From NCBI RefSeq assembly GCF_030362815.1, contig NZ_JAUCGR010000001.1, forward strand, positions 240,024-304,023: a stretch of 64,000 bases of DNA, read 5' to 3'. A program made the translations under genes and the position numbers. Below, piece by piece: positions 47,422 through 55,623 of the stretch; the first letter of the stretch is position 1; every line of letters starts with the position of its first letter. The notes under the pieces are model-generated. The model saw only the letters and a program-made list of their open reading frames with translations. It did not search any database and was not told the origin of the DNA. This DNA is from Cellulomonas edaphi (lineage in GTDB: Bacteria > Actinomycetota > Actinomycetes > Actinomycetales > Cellulomonadaceae).

Positions 47422-49923
47422 ATGCGCCAGACTCCGGGGGTGACCGACCTGCTCTCGTCGCCGCGCCCGGCCGTGGACGGCGGCGAGCCCGAGCACCGTC
47501 CGGACTGGGGCTGGCTGCCGGACCCGGACGACGTGCCCGACGATGCCGCGCTCGCCCGCGCGCGCGAGGACGCCGAGCGGCTCCTCGCCGACCACGGCGT
47601 CACGTACGGCGCAGACCGGCCCGAGGGCGCGGGACCGTGGCGGCTGGATCCCGTGCCGGTCATGGTCGACGAGACCGAGTGGGCCGGGCTCGAGGCGGCG
47701 CTGGTGCAGCGCGCCGAGCTGCTCGACGCCGTCCTGGCCGACGTCTACGGCGCGCGCCGGCTGCTCACCGACTCGCTGCTCCCGCCCACCGCCGTCGTCG
47801 CGCACCCGGGCTTCCTGCGCGCGCTGGACGGACTGCGCCTGCCCGGCGGCCGCGAGCTGGTGCTCACGGCGACCGACCTGGTGCGGGACCCGGCGGGCGG
47901 GTGGCGGGCCGTCGCCGACCGCACGCAGGCCCCGTCCGGGGCGGGCTATGCGATGGAGGGTCGACGCGTGGTGGCCCAGGTGCTGGCCGGTGTGTACCGG
48001 CAGGCATCGATCCAGCGCCTCGGACCGTTCTTCCACGCCATGCGGGCCGCGTTGCGCGAGGTCGCGCCGCCGCATGCCGAGCAGCCACGCATCGTGCTGC
48101 TGACGTCCGGGCCGGCCAGCGAGACCGCCTTCGACCAGGCGTACCTGGCGTCGATGCTCGGGCTCCCGCTCGTCGAGGGCCCCGACCTGCTGGTCCGCGA
48201 GGGCCGGGTGTGGCTGCGCGCACTCGACGGGCTCGAGCCGGTGGACGTGGTGCTGCGCCGCGTCGATGCCGAGTGGTGCGACCCGCTCGACCTGCGCACG
48301 GGCTCGCGGCTCGGCGTGCCGGGACTCGTCCGCTCGCTGCGGGGCGGCGCCGTGAGCGTGGTCAACCCGTTGGGCGCCTCCGTGCTGGAGAACCCCGCCC
48401 TGCTCGCCTACCTGCCGCGCCTGGCGCGGACGGTGCTGGACCAGGACCTCGCCCTGCCGTCGGCGCCCACCTGGTGGTGCGGGGAGCCCACCGGCCTGCA
48501 GCACGTGCTGTCGCGCCTGGGCGAGCTCGTGGTCCTCCCGACCGTCCGACGCTCGACCCCGGGCCTGATCCAGGGCTGGACCCTCGACGCCGCCGGACGC
48601 GAAGCGCTCGCCGCGAGGATCGCCGCGGAGCCGTGGGCCTGGGCGGCCCAGGAACCCGCTCACCGGCCGGGGTCCGCGGACGACGAGACCGATCGGGCCG
48701 CCATGCTCCGCACGTATGCGGTCGCGCACCGCGGCTCGTACGCCGTGATGGCCGGCGGGCTCGCGCGCGTGGCGGCGTCCGCGGTGGTCTCGTCGTCGTC
48801 GGGCGCCGTCGCCAAGGACGTGTGGGTGCTGTCGAGCCAGCCGGACCCGCTGGTGCCGGACGACGACGCGCTCGACGCGGGCGCGGGCGGCGCGCGGCTC
48901 GGCGCGGCGATCTCGCCACGCACCGCCGAGAACCTGTGGTGGATGGGCCGGTACGCCGAACGGGCCGAGGACCGTGCCCGGCTGCTGCGCGTGGTCGTCG
49001 ACCGCTGGGACGACTTCCACCACCGGCCCCGCTCGGCGGGCGGCCGCGCTCTCGCGGTGCTCGTGCAGGCGGTCGAGCCCGACGACGAGCGGACGGGCGC
49101 CACCCTGCGCGAGCTGGTGCTCGACCCGCGCACGCCCACCTCGGTCACGTCCGTCCTGCGGCGCCTCGGCTCGTCGGCGGCCACGGTGCGCGACCAGCTC
49201 TCGACCGACACCTTCGGCCCGCTGGCCCGCATCGACCGGGTGCTGCGCGCCGAGCGCTCGCGCAGGCGTCCGGCGCCGGACGAGGCGCTCGACCTGGGCT
49301 CCTACGACGACCCCCGATCGGCCACCGCCGGCCTGCGGTCGGTGCTGGACCAGACGCTCGAAGGGCTGCTCGCGGTTGCGGGGATCGCCGCGGAGGGGCT
49401 GGTGCGGGACGTCGGCTGGAAGTTCCTCGACGCGGGCCGCCGCGTCGAGCGGGCGCAGCACGTGGTCGAGCACCTGCGCGCGACGCTCGTCGAGCGCCGC
49501 CCCACGCCGGTCGAGGCCGCGCTCGTGGACGCCGTGGTGCTGTCGCACGACTCGTCGATCACGTTCCGTCGCCGGTACGCGTCGGGCGCAGGCGTCGCCG
49601 AGGCGCTGGACCTGCTGCTGCGCGACCGCACCAACCCGCGCGCGCTCGCGTTCCAGCTGGATCGCGTGCGGGAGAACCTCGGGACGGTTCCCGCCGCCGA
49701 GCACCTGCTGGCCGACGTCGCCGACCTGGTGGCCGAGCTCGACCCCGCGGCAGTCTCGTCGGCCGAGGGCCGGCGCGAGCGGCTCGCGGAGGCGCTCGAC
49801 TCGATGGCGTGGCGCCTGCGGTCCGCGGCCGAAGAGATCGAGCGTGTGCACTTCGCCCGTCCCGGCCCGAGCCGGGCGCTGGAGGACCCCTGGGACGCGG
49901 CCGACGAGGGGGAGCGCCCGTGA
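47422..49923 (+). CDS. Circularly permuted ATP-grasp protein fused to alpha-E domain
   Basis: This 833-residue protein has an N-terminal half (residues about 1-480) that is a circularly permuted ATP-grasp type 2 domain (DUF404/DUF407, COG2308). It includes SLLPPTAVVAHPGFLRALDGL, PSGAGYAMEGRRVVAQVL, VVNPLGASVLENPALLAYLPRLAR. The C-terminal half (about 490-833) is the alpha-E domain (COG2307: ISPRTAENLWWMGRYAERAEDRARLLRVV, RRYASGAGVAEALDLLLRDRTNPRALAFQLDRVRENLG). These domains are usually separate genes next to a transglutaminase. Here they are fused and that transglutaminase follows. The set is predicted to modify or ligate peptides with ATP, without an established substrate. The ATG at 47422 is chosen. 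Confidence 0.87.
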   Translation: MRQTPGVTDLLSSPRPAVDGGEPEHRPDWGWLPDPDDVPDDAALARAREDAERLLADHGVTYGADRPEGAGPWRLDPVPVMVDETEWAGLEAALVQRAELLDAVLADVYGARRLLTDSLLPPTAVVAHPGFLRALDGLRLPGGRELVLTATDLVRDPAGGWRAVADRTQAPSGAGYAMEGRRVVAQVLAGVYRQASIQRLGPFFHAMRAALREVAPPHAEQPRIVLLTSGPASETAFDQAYLASMLGLPLVEGPDLLVREGRVWLRALDGLEPVDVVLRRVDAEWCDPLDLRTGSRLGVPGLVRSLRGGAVSVVNPLGASVLENPALLAYLPRLARTVLDQDLALPSAPTWWCGEPTGLQHVLSRLGELVVLPTVRRSTPGLIQGWTLDAAGREALAARIAAEPWAWAAQEPAHRPGSADDETDRAAMLRTYAVAHRGSYAVMAGGLARVAASAVVSSSSGAVAKDVWVLSSQPDPLVPDDDALDAGAGGARLGAAISPRTAENLWWMGRYAERAEDRARLLRVVVDRWDDFHHRPRSAGGRALAVLVQAVEPDDERTGATLRELVLDPRTPTSVTSVLRRLGSSAATVRDQLSTDTFGPLARIDRVLRAERSRRRPAPDEALDLGSYDDPRSATAGLRSVLDQTLEGLLAVAGIAAEGLVRDVGWKFLDAGRRVERAQHVVEHLRATLVERRPTPVEAALVDAVVLSHDSSITFRRRYASGAGVAEALDLLLRDRTNPRALAFQLDRVRENLGTVPAAEHLLADVADLVAELDPAAVSSAEGRRERLAEALDSMAWRLRSAAEEIERVHFARPGPSRALEDPWDAADEGERP

Positions 49924-50840
49924 GCCGCACCTACGACCTGGTGCACCGCACCACCTACAGCTACGCGAGCCCGGTCACCGACTCGTACGGGCGCACGACG
50001 ATGACCCCCCGCGACCTGCCCGGCCAGGCCGTGCTGGCGACGACCGTGGAGGTCGACCCGGCACCCGCCGACAGCTCCACCCACATCGACTACTACGGCA
50101 ACCGGACCACCTACTACGGGGTGACCCTCCCGCACACGCAGCTGGTCGTCACCGCGCGCTCGATCGTCGAGGTGACCCGCGTCGCGGCGACGCTCGACTC
50201 GCTCCCGCCCGTGACGTGGGAGGAGGCGGCACGCGCGGTCGACGAGGGCGACCTGGCCGCGGCGGTCTCCCCCGACGCGCTGGTCGCGCTGCGCGAGCTG
50301 GTGCTGCCGTCGACGCACGTCGACCCGGGTGCGGAGGTGCGCGCGTGGGCTGCGCCGTCGTTCGCGGCGGGCCGGTCGCTCGGATCCGTGCTCGTCGACC
50401 TCGCGCACCGCATCCGCACCGAGCTCACCTACCGCTCGGGCTCCACGACGGTCAGCACCACGCAGGCGCAGCTGCTCGCGCAGGGTGCTGGCGTGTGCCA
50501 GGACTTCGCGCACCTGATGATCGCGGCGCTGCGCGCGCACGGTCTGCCGGCCCGCTACGTGTCGGGCTACATCGAGACCAGGCCGCCGGCCGGCCGCGAG
50601 AAGCTGCGCGGCGCCGACGCGTCGCACGCGTGGGTGTCGGCGTGGGTGCCCGGTGCGGGGTGGGTGGACGTCGACCCCACCAACGACCAGTTCGTCGACG
50701 ACCGGTACGTGGTGCTGGGCTGGGGCCGCGACTACCAGGACGTCCCACCGCTGCGCGGCGTCATCTTCACGGAGGGGTCGGGCTCGCGGCTGAGCGTCGC
50801 GGTGGACCTCGTGCCGGCGGGTTCGACCCCGTTCCTGTGA
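49920..50840 (+). CDS. Transglutaminase-like protein with N-terminal BTG domain
   Basis: This 306-residue protein has an N-terminal beta domain (MSRTYDLVHRTTYSYASPVTDSYGRTTMTPRDLPGQ) and then a transglutaminase/protease fold. The catalytic triad is visible: Cys193 (GAGVCQDFAHLM), His236 (ASHAWVSAWVPGAGW) and Asp252 (VDVDPTND). The GTG at 49920 overlaps the stop of the ATP-grasp/alpha-E gene (GTGA), so the two are co-translated. That is the conserved COG2308-COG2307-COG1305 module. It may act as a peptidase, amidase or cross-linker of a peptide product. The actual reaction is not known. Confidence 0.9.
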   Translation: MSRTYDLVHRTTYSYASPVTDSYGRTTMTPRDLPGQAVLATTVEVDPAPADSSTHIDYYGNRTTYYGVTLPHTQLVVTARSIVEVTRVAATLDSLPPVTWEEAARAVDEGDLAAAVSPDALVALRELVLPSTHVDPGAEVRAWAAPSFAAGRSLGSVLVDLAHRIRTELTYRSGSTTVSTTQAQLLAQGAGVCQDFAHLMIAALRAHGLPARYVSGYIETRPPAGREKLRGADASHAWVSAWVPGAGWVDVDPTNDQFVDDRYVVLGWGRDYQDVPPLRGVIFTEGSGSRLSVAVDLVPAGSTPFL

Positions 50841-50856
50841 CCGTCCCGCCCGGTTG

Positions 50857-51705
50857 CTAGCGCCGGGCGGACCGATGCCGCAGCTCGTCGGGCGTCACGA
50901 CGAAGCCCGACGAGTCGACGACCGTGCCGCCCACCGCCTCGCGTAGTGCGGCCGCCACCCGAGCCATCGACGGCGCCACGCGGTCGCGCGCGATCACGTG
51001 CAGCGGCGAGGGGCTCTCCGTGGCCAGCTCGCCCGGCTCGAGCGGCTCCCACACCACGCGGTACGCCCACGGCCCGTGCTCGCGCCAGTCCAGAGCGTCG
51101 AGCACGGCGGGGCGCTCGCCCGGCCGCTCCATCGACACGACGATCGCGCCGTCGTACTCGAACGTCGCAGTCAGCGAGAACGGCGTGGGCGCGCCGCCGT
51201 GCGGCTGCGGGACACCTCCCAGCCGGGAGCCGCTCAGCGCGGGCCGGACGACCGGGACGACGTCGGCGGCGGACACGGGCTGGGCGGACCAGAGTGTGAG
51301 GTCCACCGCGGCGCCCGCCGAGGGTGCGAGCCGGTGCAGCCGGTCCGGGGTGACGGTCAGGCCGGCCACGTGGCGGGCGGCCGCCGTGGTCCACGCGACC
51401 GCCCGCTCGGACGGCTCCGCGAGCCCGTAGAGGTCGTGGCCCTCGACCGTGACCGGCCCGACGAGCAGGCCCGCGTCCCCCAGCCGCAGGCTGCCCGTCG
51501 TCACCACCGCGGCCTCCTGGACCGCCACGCCGCGGAAGCGAGCACCGGCGGGGCGGGTGACGGCCGGGGCGCTGACGCTCGGCTGCTGCTCCCACCGGGC
51601 GTCGGGGAACCATGCCGTGGCCAGCGCAACCACGTCCGACCCGCCCGGGACGGCGAGGACGTGCTGTCCGTCGAGCTCCGCGGGGACTACCCAGTCGTGA
51701 CCCAT
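50857..51705 (-). CDS. Conserved hypothetical protein, paralogue of the 32003-33133 product
   Basis: This 282-residue soluble protein of unknown function is shorter than its paralogue at 32003-33133. They share the C-terminal block (here AYRVVWEPLEPGEL and RVAAALREAVGGTVVDSSGFVVTPDEL) and an N-terminal similarity (LPA/VPAELDGQHVLAVPGG versus LTTRHLLALPAG, and AATAWFPDARWE versus AASRFAAARWE). The longer protein carries additional insertions. The presence of two diverged copies 18 kb apart suggests an old duplication. The ATG at 51703-51705 is the start. The gene is convergent with the transglutaminase gene, 16 bases apart. Confidence 0.7.
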   Translation of the reverse strand: MGHDWVVPAELDGQHVLAVPGGSDVVALATAWFPDARWEQQPSVSAPAVTRPAGARFRGVAVQEAAVVTTGSLRLGDAGLLVGPVTVEGHDLYGLAEPSERAVAWTTAAARHVAGLTVTPDRLHRLAPSAGAAVDLTLWSAQPVSAADVVPVVRPALSGSRLGGVPQPHGGAPTPFSLTATFEYDGAIVVSMERPGERPAVLDALDWREHGPWAYRVVWEPLEPGELATESPSPLHVIARDRVAPSMARVAAALREAVGGTVVDSSGFVVTPDELRHRSARR

Positions 51706-51724
51706 GGCCGGACGTTACCGGCCC

Positions 51725-51792
51725 CATGCTGCGGGCATGCTGCCGGCATGTTTCCGGGGTGCTGCCGTTCGGCATCCACCGGGCATCCACCG
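51725..51792. repeat. Two sets of 11-bp tandem duplications upstream of the hypothetical gene
   Basis: CATGCTGCGGG and CATGCTGCCGG (51725-51746) and GGCATCCACCG twice (51771-51792) are direct repeats with an 11-bp period in the promoter region of the minus-strand hypothetical gene. They lie next to the DnaA-box-like pair that follows. Confidence 0.6.
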
Positions 51793-51801
51793 GTAAGGCC
51801 A

Positions 51802-51862
51802 GGTTGTCCACAGGGCTTCACCCGCAGTACCCACCGACTGTGGACGAACCCTGTGGACAACC
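51802..51862. repeat. Inverted pair of perfect TTGTCCACA boxes, locus 2
   Basis: GGTTGTCCACAGGG (51802-51815) and its perfect complement CCCTGTGGACAACC (51849-51862) face each other over 33 bp. Each contains the full actinobacterial DnaA box TTGTCCACA. A third, imperfect box (TGTGGACGA, 51839-51847) lies between them. The gap 51706-51864 has no gene. Confidence 0.75.
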
Positions 51863-51864
51863 GG

Positions 51865-52404
51865 TCAGCCGCGGACGTCGTGCAGGTGGTGCACCACGTC
51901 GTGCAGGAAGTACTGGCCGAGCGTGCGGACGGTGAAGTCCGAGCCGTTGGAGCGGCGGCCGGTGCGCTCCCACGCGTCGTCGGGCACGGCGTCGAACCGG
52001 GCGGCGGTCTCGTCGGCAGCATCCGCCAACTCGTCCGCGACCACGGTGGGGTCCTGCAGGTCGTAGCGGTCCGCGAGCGCGGTCGCGTCCTGGTCCCAGT
52101 TGTCGAAGGGCGGGTCGTCCTGCTCGAGCATGAGCTGCAGACGGCCGCCGAAGATCCGCAGCACGTCACGCACGTGAGCGCCGTACTCCAGGGTGGACCA
52201 GGTGCCGGCGTCCGGACGCTCGCGCGCGCCGGGACGGTGCAGCGCGGCGACCCACCGCGGCGCCAGGTCGCGCACCGTGCCACCGATGGCCTCGGGGTCG
52301 ACGTCGGCGGCCGTGAACCCGCACTCGGGGCACCGCTCCCGCAGCACCCACGTCCAGTCCTTCTCGTCGGGCTCGATGGCAGGGGCGGCGTCGGGCGTCG
52401 TCAT
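51865..52404 (-). CDS. DinB-family protein with zinc-ribbon-like start
   Basis: This 179-residue protein has a DinB/YfiT-like four-helix bundle. Its three metal-binding histidines are likely in EYGAHVRDVLRIFGGRL and in the C-terminal FLHDVVHHLHDVRG. A short N-terminal segment with Cys-x2-Cys (RERCPECGFTA) precedes the bundle. DinB proteins in actinobacteria include mycothiol-dependent maleylpyruvate isomerase-type and other thiol transferases. The specific reaction is unknown. The ATG at 52402-52404 fits the family. The TetR gene is divergent, 92 bp away. Confidence 0.8.
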   Translation of the reverse strand: MTTPDAAPAIEPDEKDWTWVLRERCPECGFTAADVDPEAIGGTVRDLAPRWVAALHRPGARERPDAGTWSTLEYGAHVRDVLRIFGGRLQLMLEQDDPPFDNWDQDATALADRYDLQDPTVVADELADAADETAARFDAVPDDAWERTGRRSNGSDFTVRTLGQYFLHDVVHHLHDVRG

Positions 52405-52496
52405 CCCCGCAAGATATCTCGCCTCCGGCGCGAGCAGCGCCCGAGGCCGCCCTGCGGCGCGTAGGTTTTTCTGACGCGGCATGCGAGGATGTCACC

Positions 52497-53102
52497 ATGC
52501 CCAAGATCATCGGCGGATCGCTGCACGAGCACCGCGAGCAGACGCGACAGAAGCTCTTCGCCGCGCTGTCGACGCTCATGGCGGAGCAGGGCTTCGACGC
52601 CATCACCCTCGCCGAGATCGCGCAGGCCGCCGGGGTGGGCCGCACCGCGGTGTACAACCACTTCCCCGACAAGGAAGCGCTGCTCCTGGGCTTCATCACC
52701 CACGAGACCGACCAGTACGCGGCGACACTGCAGCGCGCGCTGGACGACATCGACGACCCGGTCGAGCAGCTGAGCACGTACGTCCGCCAGCAGGCCAACC
52801 TCAAGCGCGTCTACCACGTGGCCCCCGGGCCCGAGCTGCGCTCGGTGCTCTCGCGCACCACCCAGCAGCGAGTGCGCGAGCACGTGGCGGTGGTCGAGCA
52901 GGTGCTGCGCGAGATCCTGTCCGCGGGCATCGCCTCGGGCGCGTTCCCGGAGCAGGACCTCGACACCACGGTTCCGCTGGTGAACGCCTGCCTGTCCGGG
53001 CGGGGTGTTCCCGAGGACGGTCCCGCCCGCGAGCGCGCCATCGCCCAGACCGAGGCGTTCGTGCTCCGCGCCGTCGGTGCTCCCGTCCTCGTCAGCGCCT
53101 GA
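52497..53102 (+). CDS. TetR/AcrR family transcriptional regulator
   Basis: This 201-residue regulator has an N-terminal helix-turn-helix (TRQKLFAALSTLMAEQGFDAITLAEIAQAAGVGRTAVYNHFPDKEALLLGFI; the turn and recognition helix are VGRTAVYNHF). A ligand-binding helical domain follows (residues about 65-190). The ATG at 52497 has GAGGATG upstream. It is divergent from the DinB gene and immediately followed by the methyltransferase gene, so it could regulate either. The ligand is unknown. Confidence 0.9.
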   Translation: MPKIIGGSLHEHREQTRQKLFAALSTLMAEQGFDAITLAEIAQAAGVGRTAVYNHFPDKEALLLGFITHETDQYAATLQRALDDIDDPVEQLSTYVRQQANLKRVYHVAPGPELRSVLSRTTQQRVREHVAVVEQVLREILSAGIASGAFPEQDLDTTVPLVNACLSGRGVPEDGPARERAIAQTEAFVLRAVGAPVLVSA

Positions 53103-53103
53103 G

Positions 53104-54396
53104 GTGCCGGCTCCTTCGTCCGGCGGCGGGTCCTCGCGCGGCGGGTCGGCGGGCGGGTCCTCGCGCGGCGGGTCGGCCGGCGGGTCCTCGCGCGGCGGGT
53201 CGGCGGGCGGGTCCTCGCGCGGCGGGTCGGCCGGCGGCCGCTCGTCGGGCGGCCGGTCGTCCGGCGGCGGCCGGAACGGCGCGCCACCGCACCGCAGCGG
53301 ACCCCACCGCCCCGCGAGCCGCGCGCAGAACGGCCGCCAGGGATCGCGGGACGAGCACGCCCGTGAGACCCGCATCGAGCTCACGTTCCTGCCCGGCCTC
53401 GGCGACGTGCTGCGCGACGAGGTCGCCGAGGTGCTCCGCCCGCGACGACCGGCCACGCCCGTCGTCGGCCGCGACGACGCACTGGCCGTCGCGATCACCA
53501 ACCCGCTGCCCCACGTCCGTCGGCTGACCACCGCGGTCGCCGCGTTCCTCGTGCTGCACTTCGACGTGCCGCGTCCCCGGTCGCTGAGCAGCGGCGACCA
53601 CCTGTCACGCATCGTCGAGGCCATGTACGCCTCGTTGCGCGTCGCGGGCTCGTCGACGTTCCGCTTCGAGGCCGCCGGCAGCGACTCGTCCGCGTTCACC
53701 CGCCTGGGCGCGGAGCTGGCCGCCGCTACCGGGCTCAAGTACGACGAGAAGGACGGCGAGCTCGTCGTCCGCGTGCGCCGCGGACCCACCCGCGGGGAGC
53801 AGGATCCCGGCTGGGACGTGCTGGTCCGCATCGGCAACCGCCCGCTCTCGGCGCGGCCGTGGCGATCCGCGGACTACCCCGGCGCCGCCAACGCGACGAT
53901 CGCGGCGGCCATGGTCCGGCTCGCGGGCAACGACCCCGAGGACCGGGTGGTCAACCTCATGTGCGGCTCCGGGACGCTGCTGATCGAGCGGCTGCTCGCG
54001 GGTCCGGCGGCCGCCGCCGTCGGGATCGACGACGCGCCGGACGCCATCGCGGCCGCCACCGAGAACCTCGAGGCCGCGGGGCTCAAGCGCGCTGCGAGGC
54101 TCGTCACCGCGGACATCCGCGACGACTCGCTGGACGGCGGCTACGACCTGCTGCTCGCCGACCCGCCATGGGGGACGCTGCACGGCTCGCACGCCACCAA
54201 CGCGGACCTGCACGCGGCCCTCCTGCAGTCGGCGCACCGCCTCGCCGCGCCGGGTGCCCGTCTGCTGGTGCTCACGCACGAGATCAAGCTCATGGAGCGC
54301 TGCCTGCGCGAAACCGAGCAGTGGACCGTCCGCTCGGTCACCCGCGTGTTCGCCAAGGGTCACCATCCGCGCATCTACGTGCTCGACCGCGCCTGA
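53104..54396 (+). CDS. THUMP/Trm14-RlmL-like RNA methyltransferase with RGG-like N-terminal tail
   Basis: The protein has about 430 residues. Residues 1-75 are a disordered Gly/Ser/Arg tail with four repeats of SSRGGSAGG. Residues about 95-250 resemble the THUMP region (RIELTFLPGLGDVLRDEVAEVL). The rest is a class I SAM methyltransferase with NLMCGSGTLLIERL (SAM motif) and LLLADPPWGTLHG (DPPW catalytic motif for base-amino methylation). It likely makes N2-methylguanosine or similar in RNA. The GTG at 53104, two bases after the TetR stop, is my choice. An ATG at 53005 would overlap TetR for 98 bases. An RGG-like tail on a bacterial methyltransferase is unusual and could increase RNA affinity. 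Confidence 0.82.
   Translation: MPAPSSGGGSSRGGSAGGSSRGGSAGGSSRGGSAGGSSRGGSAGGRSSGGRSSGGGRNGAPPHRSGPHRPASRAQNGRQGSRDEHARETRIELTFLPGLGDVLRDEVAEVLRPRRPATPVVGRDDALAVAITNPLPHVRRLTTAVAAFLVLHFDVPRPRSLSSGDHLSRIVEAMYASLRVAGSSTFRFEAAGSDSSAFTRLGAELAAATGLKYDEKDGELVVRVRRGPTRGEQDPGWDVLVRIGNRPLSARPWRSADYPGAANATIAAAMVRLAGNDPEDRVVNLMCGSGTLLIERLLAGPAAAAVGIDDAPDAIAAATENLEAAGLKRAARLVTADIRDDSLDGGYDLLLADPPWGTLHGSHATNADLHAALLQSAHRLAAPGARLLVLTHEIKLMERCLRETEQWTVRSVTRVFAKGHHPRIYVLDRA
53131..53238 (+). repeat. Four in-frame 27-bp coding repeats
   Basis: Units start at 53131, 53158, 53185 and 53212 (TCCTCGCGCGGCGGGTCG then GGCGGG-type ending). Each encodes SSRGGSAGG in the methyltransferase frame. Synonymous G/C differences at one codon position separate the units, and the repeat length is a multiple of three, so copy-number changes keep the frame. 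Confidence 0.92.
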
Positions 54397-54410
54397 CCGG
54401 ACCGCGCCCG

Positions 54411-54451
54411 CCGGCCACCGGCCACCGGCCACCGGCCACCGGCCACCGGCC
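54411..54451. repeat. 7-bp CCGGCCA microsatellite
   Basis: Five perfect CCGGCCA units plus six bases directly follow the methyltransferase stop. Slipped-strand variation here could alter spacing to the hairpin that follows. Confidence 0.85.
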
Positions 54452-54462
54452 GAACCTGCACC

Positions 54463-54494
54463 TGTCCACGCTTCCGGCCCCGGATCCGTGGACA
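54463..54494. repeat. Inverted TGTCCACG/CGTGGACA pair (DnaA-box-like), locus 3
   Basis: TGTCCACG (54463-54470) and CGTGGACA (54487-54494) can form an 8-bp stem. The right arm continues as GTGGACAACC, the complement of GGTTGTCCAC, the motif also found at loci 1 and 2. It may simply be a terminator hairpin between the convergent methyltransferase and PlsC genes. Confidence 0.55.
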
Positions 54495-54510
54495 ACCACA
54501 AGGTCGCGCG

Positions 54511-54561
54511 AGCATCAGCGTCGCGGGAGCGTCAGCGTCGCGGGAACGTCAGCGTCGCGGG
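54511..54561. repeat. Three 17-bp tandem repeats
   Basis: Units AGCATCAGCGTCGCGGG, AGCGTCAGCGTCGCGGG and AACGTCAGCGTCGCGGG at 54511, 54528 and 54545 lie between the convergent methyltransferase and PlsC genes, 16 bases from the PlsC stop. No coding function is seen. Confidence 0.85.
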
Positions 54562-54576
54562 AGCGTCGCAGTCCGG

Positions 54577-55623
54577 CTAGACCGTGTCCGGCACCGCGGT
54601 GGGGTCGTTGGCGGCGATCCACCGGTCGGTGCGGAGCCACGAGGCGAACAGCCACTCCTCCTGGGCGTCGCGCCCGCGCGGTATCTCGGCCGGGTCCACC
54701 GGCCAGCCCTTCATGATGATGCGCTTGTCCATCGGCAGCTCGCGCCAGATGTCGCGGGTGGTCACCAGGCGGTCGAGGCCCGTGTGCGCCACGAACACGA
54801 CGCCCGCCTCCGGGGCCTCGTCGAGCGCGGCGAGCAGGCCGCCGGCGTGCGGCGCCATGACGTTGACCATCTGCTCGGCCTGCACCGCGAGGTCCTCGCG
54901 GCCCTTCTCGCGCAGCGCCGCGATGCGGGCCACGCGTCGGCGCGGCGTGACGTTGCCGCCCTCGGGGAAGATGAGCAGCGCGCTGCGCGTGTCGAGCTTG
55001 GCGGCCAGGTCGCCCACCGCCGACGAGAGCCCCGCGGCACCCGTCCGCCGGGCGGAGTGCGGCGTGATGAACTGCGTGGGCAGCCGGTTCAGCAGGATGT
55101 CGATGGCGGGGTCCCACTGCAGGGTGTCCTTGAGCACGATGAGCGGCTCGCGCGCGAACCAGTTGAGCAGCGCGTGCACCAGGATGAACGAGTCGCCCGG
55201 GCCCGCGTGCCTGCTCGCGACGATGATCGGGCGCCCCGTGAGCACCGTGCCCACGTCCGCCTCTTCCACCTCGATGCTGAGGCGCAGCGTCCAGCGCACC
55301 TGCCAGAACAGCACCTGCAGCATCCGACCGGCGAACACGTAGTGGGCGCGCTGGAACCGCGGCCGCGCCATGGCCCACCCGAAGCCGGAGCCGACCCAGA
55401 GCGCGAACGCCACGATGACGACCGTCGCGTCCCAGAAGATGTAGAAGACCGCCATCCACAGGATGCGCGTGAGCCGCAGCCGGCCGGGCAGCAGCCACGT
55501 GATGAGGCCGCCCACCAGGGCGAACAGGATCAGTCCCACCGGCAGCAGCACCAGCGCGAGGACGGGCGCGAGCGGCCACAGCACCAGTCGGCGCACCCAC
55601 CGGGGCGGCAGCCGCCAGTTCAC
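54577..55623 (-). CDS. PlsC-like 1-acylglycerol-3-phosphate O-acyltransferase family protein
   Basis: This 348-residue membrane-associated acyltransferase has about three N-terminal hydrophobic segments (LVLWPLAPVLALVLLPVGLILFALVGGLITW, then ILWMAVFYIFWDATVVIVAFALWVG). The PlsC block has the H-x4-D motif (SRHAGPGDSF, about 138-147) and the substrate motif FPEGGNVTPRR. Members make phosphatidic acid or other acylated lipids. The acyl-CoA and acceptor here are unknown, and related families act in glycolipid synthesis. The GTG at 55621-55623 overlaps by 4 bases the stop of the upstream patatin gene, so the two lipid enzymes are translationally coupled. Confidence 0.85.
   Translation of the reverse strand: MNWRLPPRWVRRLVLWPLAPVLALVLLPVGLILFALVGGLITWLLPGRLRLTRILWMAVFYIFWDATVVIVAFALWVGSGFGWAMARPRFQRAHYVFAGRMLQVLFWQVRWTLRLSIEVEEADVGTVLTGRPIIVASRHAGPGDSFILVHALLNWFAREPLIVLKDTLQWDPAIDILLNRLPTQFITPHSARRTGAAGLSSAVGDLAAKLDTRSALLIFPEGGNVTPRRRVARIAALREKGREDLAVQAEQMVNVMAPHAGGLLAALDEAPEAGVVFVAHTGLDRLVTTRDIWRELPMDKRIIMKGWPVDPAEIPRGRDAQEEWLFASWLRTDRWIAANDPTAVPDTV

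Noticed and set aside
47321-54494. Origin of replication because of TTGTCCACA boxes
   Set aside because: Only a few boxes in three dispersed gaps, with no dnaA, dnaN, gyrB or A/T-rich unwinding region nearby.
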